NCBI GenBank assembly: GCA_020216965.1
Contig: JAIWOJ010000174.1
Coordinates: forward strand, 1-5,657
DNA from: Prosthecobacter sp.
GTDB taxonomy: Bacteria > Verrucomicrobiota > Verrucomicrobiia > Verrucomicrobiales > Verrucomicrobiaceae
Direction of reading: 5' to 3'
Length of the DNA stretch: 5,657 bases
The position numbers and the translations under genes are program-made. The notes beneath the pieces were generated by a model. It saw only the letters and a program-made list of their open reading frames with translations, was not told the origin of the DNA and made no database searches. Positions 1 through 5,183 of the stretch are shown one piece after another (the stretch's first letter is position 1; each line of letters opens with the position of its first letter).

Positions 1-2
1 GA

Positions 3-1136
3 GAAGATTTTTTTATTTTTTCTGACCGCCCAGCCCCCTGGCCTGAAGGCTGCCCCGATGTACGCGGGCCGCCTGGGGCAGAGCTCTCCTCCCTCATGCC
101 GGTGAGGTTAGGTACCTTCATGCTGCCGCTGGGAACGCCGCCGCTCTATTACACAGGCATCCGCATCCCGCTTTTGCCGAGCTGGACGCGGCGTGAGGGG
201 CCCTTGATTTTCATGATCGTCACGGACCGCATTACCGCCGGGGGGCTGTTTTTTGACGTGCGTCCTTGGCTCCTGGGCCTCTTCGGGGCCATGGCGCTCT
301 CAGCGCTGCTCTGGCTGCCCTTTGTCAGCGGCATTACCCGCAGTGTCCGGGCCAATATGCACGCGACAGAGCAGATCGCGCGTGGACGCTTTGATGTGCG
401 GGTGCCTGAAAATCGCACGGATGAGCTAGGCCGCCTGTCCCATGCGGTGAACCAGATGGCAGGGCAACTGGATGGCATCGTGCGCGGTCAAAAGCGCTTC
501 CTGGGCGATATCGCGCACGAGCTGTGCAGCCCCATGGCGCGGCTGGAGATGAGCCTGGGCATCCTGGAGGAGCGCCTGACGGATCATGATGCGCTGCGCC
601 TAGCGGATGCGCGGGAAGAGCTGCGGCAGATGTCCAGCCTCGTGCATGAGTTGCTGGCCTTTTCACGCTCGACGCTAGCCTCCGCCTCCCGACCTGCGGA
701 GGATGTCCCCCTGCTCAGCCTGGTGGATGAGGCTGCCGCCACGGAGGCCGTGCCTGCCCATCAACTGCGCGTGCAGATCCCCTCGGATGTGCTCGTCCGC
801 TGCATCCCAGATCTCCTGCGCCGGGCGGTCGCCAACATCCTGCGCAATGCCCTGCGGCACGCGCCGGGGAGTCAGGTCACCCTTTCGGCGCACCGCCAGG
901 GCAGCAATGTCCACCTGGTCATGGCGGATGAGGGGCCCGGCGTGCCTCCAGATAGCCTGCCGCGCTTGTTTGAGCCCTTTTACCGCGTGGATAGCAGCCG
1001 CGACCGTCAGACGGGGGGCAGCGGCCTCGGGCTCGCCATTGTGAAAACCTGCGTGGAGACCTGCGGCGGCAGCATCAGCGTGCGTGCCAATGAGCCCCAG
1101 GGGTTGGTTTTTGAGATGGAGCTTCCCCGCGCTTGA
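3..1136 (+). CDS. Membrane sensor histidine kinase (HAMP-HisKA-HATPase_c), 5'-partial at window edge
   Basis: Sensor kinase of a two-component system, autophosphorylating on His and passing phosphate to an unseen response regulator. Numbered from the in-frame ATG at 96, it shows a transmembrane helix (about 57-77), a HAMP domain (about 78-131, with RFDVRVPENRTDELG), a HisKA H-box FLGDIAHELCSPMARL with phospho-acceptor His141, an N-box NILRNALRHA (247-256), a G1 box DEGPGVP (278-284), an F-box LFEPFYRVD (291-299) and a G2 box GGSGLGLAI (307-315). All catalytic boxes look intact. No stop occurs in this frame from base 3 to 96, and residues before the helix resemble the end of a periplasmic sensor domain. 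The ATG at 96 would leave no first membrane helix, so it is probably internal and the real start lies upstream. HELCSP replaces the commoner HELRTP. Class is certain; the signal sensed is unknown. A response regulator gene upstream is likely but not visible. Confidence 0.93.
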   Translation, partial: EDFFIFSDRPAPWPEGCPDVRGPPGAELSSLMPVRLGTFMLPLGTPPLYYTGIRIPLLPSWTRREGPLIFMIVTDRITAGGLFFDVRPWLLGLFGAMALSALLWLPFVSGITRSVRANMHATEQIARGRFDVRVPENRTDELGRLSHAVNQMAGQLDGIVRGQKRFLGDIAHELCSPMARLEMSLGILEERLTDHDALRLADAREELRQMSSLVHELLAFSRSTLASASRPAEDVPLLSLVDEAAATEAVPAHQLRVQIPSDVLVRCIPDLLRRAVANILRNALRHAPGSQVTLSAHRQGSNVHLVMADEGPGVPPDSLPRLFEPFYRVDSSRDRQTGGSGLGLAIVKTCVETCGGSISVRANEPQGLVFEMELPRA

Positions 1137-1189
1137 CCAAGCTAGGCGCAGGGAACACTTTTGCTGCTCTCATCCTCCATTCCCACCCG

Positions 1190-1606
1190 ATGAAAAATAA
1201 AATCGCCCTCCTCACGGCCAGCGCCGCCTTCACCCTGACTACTGCCTCTGCCCAGGATGCGGTGGACTTTGAAAAACAGATCCTCCCCATCCTGAAAGAA
1301 AGCTGCTTCAAGTGCCACGAGAAGGAGAAGGAAGAAAACGGCAAGATCAAGAAGCCAAAGGGTGGCCTGCGACTGGACAGCGCTGAGGCCATCATGAAGG
1401 GCGGCAAAGACTATCCGAATGAGAACGTGGTGGCTGGCAAGCCTGATGCCTCCTGGCTGCTGAAAACCATGGCCCTGCCTGAGTCTGACGAGATGGCGAT
1501 GCCCCCAGAAGGCAAAGGGGACCGCGTCAGTGCGGAAAACCAGGCTCTGGTCAAAAAGTGGATCGAGTCCGGTGCCAGCTTTGGCTCCTGGAAAGGGGTG
1601 GAGTAA
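1190..1606 (+). CDS. Small secreted mono-heme c-type cytochrome, PSCyt1-like (138 aa)
   Basis: Predicted exported heme protein, probably an electron carrier or redox domain in the periplasm. The N-terminus MKNKIALLTASAAFTLTTASA is a Sec signal peptide with likely cleavage after ASA (residue 21). A single heme-attachment motif CFKCH lies at 39-43 (His43 axial ligand). It is followed by a Lys/Glu-rich stretch (44-57), GGLRLDS (58-64), a probable distal ligand Met104 in MAMPPEGKG, and a C-terminal WIESGA motif (124-129). CxxCH, GGLRLDS, the MPP motif and the W-I-x-x-G-A ending are the pattern of planctomycete-type cytochrome c (PSCyt1). In that family the domain is usually the N-terminus of much larger DUF1549/DUF1553 proteins; here it stands alone. 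The start at 1190 is chosen because it gives the signal peptide; the frame extends to a TTG at 1133 overlapping the kinase stop, but that would bury the signal. No Shine-Dalgarno is visible. It lies 53 bp after the kinase and may share its transcript. Partner protein unknown. Confidence 0.88.
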   Translation: MKNKIALLTASAAFTLTTASAQDAVDFEKQILPILKESCFKCHEKEKEENGKIKKPKGGLRLDSAEAIMKGGKDYPNENVVAGKPDASWLLKTMALPESDEMAMPPEGKGDRVSAENQALVKKWIESGASFGSWKGVE

Positions 1607-1622
1607 TCATTCCCCTTCGCTG

Positions 1623-1654
1623 AAAAGCGCGGCCTGAGGGCCGCGCTTTTTTTT
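1623..1654 (+). terminator. Rho-independent terminator between convergent genes
   Basis: A perfect 12-bp stem (AAAAGCGCGGCC at 1623-1634, GGCCGCGCTTTT at 1639-1650) closes a TGAG loop and continues into four more T residues, giving eight T in a row (1647-1654). It begins 16 bp after the cytochrome stop. The A-run at the 5' foot gives a four-T tail on the other strand, so it may also stop transcripts of the convergent vWA gene, which ends about 70 bp away at 1724. The rest of the 1607-1723 gap shows nothing else recognisable. Confidence 0.9.
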
Positions 1655-1723
1655 GCAATGGCGGGCAGCGGAAAACCCGAACGCCCATGCTCCTTCAGAC
1701 AGGAAGCTCTGCCTCATGGGGGC

Positions 1724-3937
1724 TCACTGCGCGGCGGCTTTTTCGATGAGCTGGAGAAATTCACCCCGGTAACCCTGGGGATCCGTGCCCTTCCCTTGGC
1801 GGGCGAGCTGGCGGACTTGATCCCAGGTGAGCTGGCCTGCGTAGGAGGACTCGCGCAAGAGGAGGCCAAAGCCTGCGACGGCAGCGGTGAATTGAAATTC
1901 GGGGTCGGTTTTTTCGATCGCTGGGGCATGGTCCTTCACGGGCACTTCCAGGAGCTTGCTCGTGCTTCCGGTGGGTTCTTTGTAGCGCAGTTTCACGGTC
2001 AGGGCTTCTTCAGCAAGGGCTGGGTTCAGGCTTTTCATCGGAGCGGCGGCGATGATCGCATCGGCGGGCTGGTATTTGAGCTTGTCCACCCTGGGGCGCG
2101 GTTCGCTGCCAGGTGGCAGGTTGGCAGGCACGAGCTCGTACAACGCGGTGACGGTGTGACCGGCACCGATTTCCCCAGCATCCTTGGTATCGTCATTAAA
2201 ATCCTCCTTGGCGAGCAGGCGGTTTTCATAACCGATCAGGCGGTATTCGCGGATGACGGCGGGGTTAAACTCGACCTGGATTTTCACGTCTTTGGCAAGG
2301 GTGACGAGGGTGCCCTGCATCTGCTCCACGAGCACCTTACGGGCCTCGCTGAGGCTGTCGATGTAGGCGTAGTTGCCGTTGCCTTTGTCTGCCAGGGTTT
2401 CCATGGTGTGGTCTTTGAGGTTGCCGGTGCCAAAGCCCAGCACGCTGAGGAAGACGCCGCTGCGTGCCTTTTCGGTAATGAAGGTCTCGAGTTCTTTGGG
2501 ATCGCTGATGCCGACATTGAAGTCGCCATCAGTGCAGAGGAGGACGCGGTTGACGCCGTCTTGGATGTAGCCTTTGAGGGCTTCTTCATAGGCTAGGCGG
2601 ATGCCTGCGCTGCCGTGGGTGCTGCCGCCAGCCTGGAGGCGGTCGATCGCGCCGAGGATGGTTGTTTTTTCCGTGCCGGGGGTGGCGGGTAGCACGACCT
2701 GCGTGCCACCAGCATAGGTGACGAGGGAGACGCGGTCCTTTTCCCCCAGCCTCTCCGTGAGCATCCGCAGGCAACGCTGCACGAGCGGGAGCCTTTCGGG
2801 TGGGCTCATGGAGCCGGAGACATCGACGAGGAAGACGAGGTTGCTGGGCTTTTCCCCGGTGGGCACGTCGCGTGCCTTGAGGTGAATGCGCAGGAGGCGG
2901 TGCTGGGGCTGCCAGGGGCAGGCAGCCATGGCGGTGCGGATGGCAAAGGGATGTTCTGAGTCCGCCGCAGGGCCGGGCTCGGCGGTGGGAAAGTAGTTGA
3001 TGAGCTCCTCAAGGCGCACGGCATCGCGCGGCGGGCGGGTGTTTTGGTTCAAAAACCGGCGCACGTTGGCATAGGAGGCAGTGTCCACATCGATGGAGAA
3101 GGTGGAAAGCGGCTCGCGGGCGACACTGGTGAGGGCATTTTCCGCGATGGCAGCATAGGATTCTTTTTCTTTAGGTTCTGCGTAGCGCCCCCGGCTTTCG
3201 GCAGCGGTGGACGGTAGCATGGGCGAATCTGCTGCCGCTGCCGGTGCGGGCATGTGGCCGGGCATTTGCCGCGCAACCTGCAGGGCCAGCCCGGGGCTAG
3301 GGGGCGGTGAGGCTGTGCTAGGCGGAATGGCCTTCTTCAAGCCCGCTCCAAAACCCACTTGAGATTCTGGCAGGCTCATGGGCTTGGGACTTGGGGCGGC
3401 TGCCTCTAGCTTCGGCATCTCCAATGGCTCAAGCGCGATGGCGGCGGCACTGCTGCTGGTGACGATTCGGTTTTGGGGAGGTGGCGGGGCAGGGAAGTCC
3501 TTTTTTCCGATCTCTTGTTTCAGCTCAGGGCTGATTTTGACTTTGGCATCCGCGGCCACCGGCCGTGACACGACCTGCTGTTCTGGCTGCGCAGATTCCT
3601 GCTCTAGCCGCACGGCGAGCAGGCTGCCTAGCACGACCACGGCAGCGGCAGCCGCCATGGGGATGCCAGGGCGCTGCCACCAGCGCAATGGCTTGGGCGC
3701 AAATGGGTCGGCATGGGCTAGGCTGGGCGCGTGTGCTGCTAGGATGCGGGCTTTTTGCCCAGGGGAGAGAGCGATGGTATCATCGCGCAACTCGCGGGTG
3801 AGCATGGCGCAAAAGGCGCGGGTGGATTGGGCGGTTTCGCGCGCTTCGGCATCTTCCTGGAGTTTTGCCTCAAGGTCGGCGCGTTCCTCGGGTGGGAGTT
3901 CATCCAGGGCCCAAGCGGTGAGTTGTTCAGGTTTCAT
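1724..3937 (-). CDS. YfbK-type von Willebrand factor A protein with N-terminal anti-sigma-like segment and one TM helix (737 aa)
   Basis: Residues 1-65 are acidic and helical (LTAWALDELPPEERADLEAK), resembling the N-terminus of anti-sigma factors but without the zinc-binding HxxxCxxC; only Cys43 is present. One membrane helix follows (about 91-109), then a Pro/Ala/Ser-rich linker (about 112-255). The YfbK N-terminal region (about 260-360) holds TFSIDVDTASYANVRRFL. The vWA domain (about 366-545) has an intact MIDAS: DVSGS at 372-376, Thr440 in AGGSTHGSAG, and TDGD at 469-472. The C-terminal YfbK_C (DUF3520) part (about 550-735) includes FNDDTKDAGEIGAGHTVTALYE. vWA domains bind proteins or ligands through a divalent metal; YfbK proteins have no settled function. 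The gene begins 33 bp after an ECF sigma gene and in the same frame. Inference: a transmembrane anti-sigma factor with an extracytoplasmic vWA sensor. Alternatively it is a surface or envelope protein merely under sigma control. The ATG at 3937 has no Shine-Dalgarno; its leader is almost all pyrimidine, ending CCCCTTTTTTT. Family assignment is very secure, function is not. Confidence 0.93.
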   Translation of the reverse strand: MKPEQLTAWALDELPPEERADLEAKLQEDAEARETAQSTRAFCAMLTRELRDDTIALSPGQKARILAAHAPSLAHADPFAPKPLRWWQRPGIPMAAAAAVVVLGSLLAVRLEQESAQPEQQVVSRPVAADAKVKISPELKQEIGKKDFPAPPPPQNRIVTSSSAAAIALEPLEMPKLEAAAPSPKPMSLPESQVGFGAGLKKAIPPSTASPPPSPGLALQVARQMPGHMPAPAAAADSPMLPSTAAESRGRYAEPKEKESYAAIAENALTSVAREPLSTFSIDVDTASYANVRRFLNQNTRPPRDAVRLEELINYFPTAEPGPAADSEHPFAIRTAMAACPWQPQHRLLRIHLKARDVPTGEKPSNLVFLVDVSGSMSPPERLPLVQRCLRMLTERLGEKDRVSLVTYAGGTQVVLPATPGTEKTTILGAIDRLQAGGSTHGSAGIRLAYEEALKGYIQDGVNRVLLCTDGDFNVGISDPKELETFITEKARSGVFLSVLGFGTGNLKDHTMETLADKGNGNYAYIDSLSEARKVLVEQMQGTLVTLAKDVKIQVEFNPAVIREYRLIGYENRLLAKEDFNDDTKDAGEIGAGHTVTALYELVPANLPPGSEPRPRVDKLKYQPADAIIAAAPMKSLNPALAEEALTVKLRYKEPTGSTSKLLEVPVKDHAPAIEKTDPEFQFTAAVAGFGLLLRESSYAGQLTWDQVRQLARQGKGTDPQGYRGEFLQLIEKAAAQ

Positions 3938-3970
3938 AAAAAAAGGGGATGGAAAGGAGGAAGGTTCGAA

Positions 3971-4513
3971 TCAGGGGTGGGCAGCACAGGGGAGCTCGGC
4001 TTGGGCTTCGGCCTCCAGCCAGCGGGTGCGCAGGCTCTGCACGCCGTGGTGGATGAGGTAGCCCACGTTGCCGATGCTGGTTTTCATCACCTGGCTGATC
4101 TCTTTGTAGTCCAGGCCAGAGATAAATTTCAGCATCACGGCCTCACGCTGGCGGGCGGGCAGGGTCTCGATCATGGACCGTAAAGCGGCAGCGGTTTCAC
4201 GAGATTGCATCAGGTCTCCAGGCTGCGGGGCAGGGGAGGCTTCGTGGTCAAAGGCTTCGTTTTCCATGACGATGAGGCGTGAATGTTTCCGCTGGTGGTC
4301 GAGGGCGCGGTTTTTGCAGACGGTAAAAAGCCAGGCCGCGAGTCGCTCCTCATCCAACTGGCTGAGGTGCTGGCTGAGGCGGATGAAGACATCCTGCACC
4401 ACATCGCGGGCCTCCTCCGCATCATGGAGAAAATGCAGCGCATAGCGCAGCAGGGGCCGTTCATAACGCTCTAGAGCGGCGAGGAGCAGAGGAGGCGCGG
4501 CGGTGGCGTGCAT
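3971..4513 (-). CDS. RNA polymerase sigma factor, ECF (sigma-70 group 4) family (180 aa)
   Basis: An alternative sigma factor that would direct RNA polymerase to a small regulon, probably including its own operon. Region 2 spans about 14-78: LLRYALHFLHDAEEARDVVQDVFIRL (core-binding and -10 recognition), then AWLFTVCKNRALDHQRK. A short acidic/Pro linker (84-103) leads to region 4 (about 108-168): LPARQREAVMLKFISGLDYKEIS plus the helix-turn-helix IGNVGYLIHHGVQSLR. The length is normal for the ECF family, with only regions 2 and 4. The start is well fixed: an in-frame TGA (complement of 4523-4525) lies four codons upstream and the next Met is residue 83. There is no Shine-Dalgarno. It is followed after 33 bp by the membrane vWA protein with an anti-sigma-like N-terminus, the usual place for a cognate regulator. 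YhcH lies 83 bp upstream on the same strand. The ECF group and target promoters cannot be told from this sequence alone. Confidence 0.95.
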   Translation of the reverse strand: MHATAAPPLLLAALERYERPLLRYALHFLHDAEEARDVVQDVFIRLSQHLSQLDEERLAAWLFTVCKNRALDHQRKHSRLIVMENEAFDHEASPAPQPGDLMQSRETAAALRSMIETLPARQREAVMLKFISGLDYKEISQVMKTSIGNVGYLIHHGVQSLRTRWLEAEAQAELPCAAHP

Positions 4514-4596
4514 GGGGCAGAGTCAGCGTGCATGACGCGGGCCTCACGGTCTTCTTGGGCTGAGTGGAAAATTTTTCCGCACGCTGTCCCGCGCGG
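4514..4596 (-). promoter_or_regulatory. Leader region of the sigma factor/vWA pair with a small inverted repeat
   Basis: This 83-bp gap between yhcH-like and sigma genes is the likeliest place for a promoter of the sigma/vWA pair. It contains an inverted repeat GGAAAA-T-TTTTCC (4566-4578) and a direct repeat GCGTGCATG (4506-4514 and 4526-4534), the first copy of which overlaps the sigma start codon. On the minus strand GGAAAAA recalls the GGAA core of ECF -35 elements, but no convincing -10 element sits at 16-17 bp spacing. No sigma-70 boxes are clear either. Regulatory role is inferred only from position. Confidence 0.25.
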
Positions 4597-5055
4597 TCAT
4601 TCCACGGCCACTTTCACGACTACCTTAAAGACCTCTGCTGGCGCGTCCCACTGCACACAAGGCGCGTGTGCGTCTTCGGGGTAGAGGATGCAGAAATGCC
4701 CGGCGCTGACGTGCAGTGGGGTGCTGTCCGCCGTCAGCTTCCACAGAGCGGCGTCCTTGCTCTCATCATAGCTCATAGTCGGCTCGCTCAGGCTCGCCAG
4801 CGGAGCCCAAAGGATGGTCTCGCGCCCGCTGTGGATGAACTGCACGTCGATGTATTTCCGGTGGGCTTCAAAAAGGGCATCTGCCTGGGGCTTCGTCGTG
4901 TAGGTCTGCACCAGCGCAAAAGCGCGCTCACCATCCAGCTCATGCCGCCCCAGCGCCTGGGTGCCATCCACCCGGCGGAGAAAGTCGAAAGCCCTGGCAA
5001 AGCCGGGGTGCAAACGGGCGTAGCGATCAGCCTGGGCGAGAGTAGCAAGAATCAT
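4597..5055 (-). CDS. YhcH/YjgK/YiaL family protein (DUF386, 152 aa)
   Basis: Member of the small cupin-fold family that includes E. coli YhcH, YiaL and EbgC. Members are linked to sugar metabolism (sialic acid, keto-sugar or beta-galactoside operons), and some bind a metal ion. The length of 152 residues is normal. Visible signatures are FEAHRKYIDVQFIHSGRE (62-79), with His65 and Glu79 as probable metal ligands, and FCILYPEDAHAPC (121-133) with His130, ending in FKVVVKVAV. The ATG at 5055 gives MILATLAQADRYARLHPG, the expected family N-terminus; the longer frame reaching to 5337 adds 94 Arg/Gly-rich residues antisense to the metallophosphoesterase and is rejected. There is no Shine-Dalgarno; the 20 bases before the ATG are 16/20 pyrimidine. 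No sugar catabolic genes are visible nearby, so the substrate is unknown. Co-transcription with the sigma factor is possible (83-bp gap) but unsupported. Confidence 0.92.
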   Translation of the reverse strand: MILATLAQADRYARLHPGFARAFDFLRRVDGTQALGRHELDGERAFALVQTYTTKPQADALFEAHRKYIDVQFIHSGRETILWAPLASLSEPTMSYDESKDAALWKLTADSTPLHVSAGHFCILYPEDAHAPCVQWDAPAEVFKVVVKVAVE

Positions 5056-5183
5056 GGGCGGGGAAAACGGGCGGTCGAGGCCACGTTGGCGCGCTCTGTG
5101 GCAGACTCCAAGGCATTTTCCGGGTCTCGGCTGCCGCAAAAAGACCATGGCAGCAGCAGGATCGCGCGCTAAGCGGAGGCGTG
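5056..5183. promoter_or_regulatory. Divergent intergenic region between yhcH-like gene and metallophosphoesterase
   Basis: These 128 bp separate two divergent starts and must hold the start signals for both unless either gene is read from elsewhere. No clear -35/-10 pair, operator palindrome or riboswitch was recognised on either strand. The only clear signal is the GGAGG at 5175-5179 for the plus-strand gene. Confidence 0.35.
5175..5179 (+). promoter_or_regulatory. Shine-Dalgarno GGAGG of the metallophosphoesterase gene
   Basis: GGAGG ends four bases before the ATG at 5184 and decides that start over the adjacent GTG at 5181, which would be only one base away. It is the only clear Shine-Dalgarno among the visible starts in this window. 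Confidence 0.6.

Noticed and set aside
1151..1175. GGGAAC followed by a pyrimidine-rich stretch, resembling an ECF-type promoter before the cytochrome
   Set aside because: The -35-like match is short, no convincing -10 element follows at the right spacing, and a single match in GC-rich DNA is expected by chance.
1133..1189. TTG start for the cytochrome overlapping the kinase stop (translational coupling)
   Set aside because: It would add 19 residues ahead of a clear signal peptide. The ATG at 1190 is preferred.
1658..2596. Plus-strand frame of 312 codons with no stop
   Set aside because: It is antisense to the vWA gene, whose minus-strand frame shows conserved family motifs throughout. The plus frame is without a recognisable domain and is a by-product of GC-rich codon use.
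3953..3960. AAAGGAGG, a perfect Shine-Dalgarno on the plus strand
   Set aside because: It lies antisense in the sigma/vWA spacer and no plus-strand coding sequence with family support follows. On the minus strand it is part of the pyrimidine tract.
3378..4061. Plus-strand frame of 227 codons
   Set aside because: Low-complexity Ala/Ser/Arg-rich translation lying opposite the 5' part of the vWA gene and the end of the sigma gene; no family signal.
4564..5172. Plus-strand frame of 202 codons
   Set aside because: Antisense to the well-supported YhcH-family gene and without any motif.
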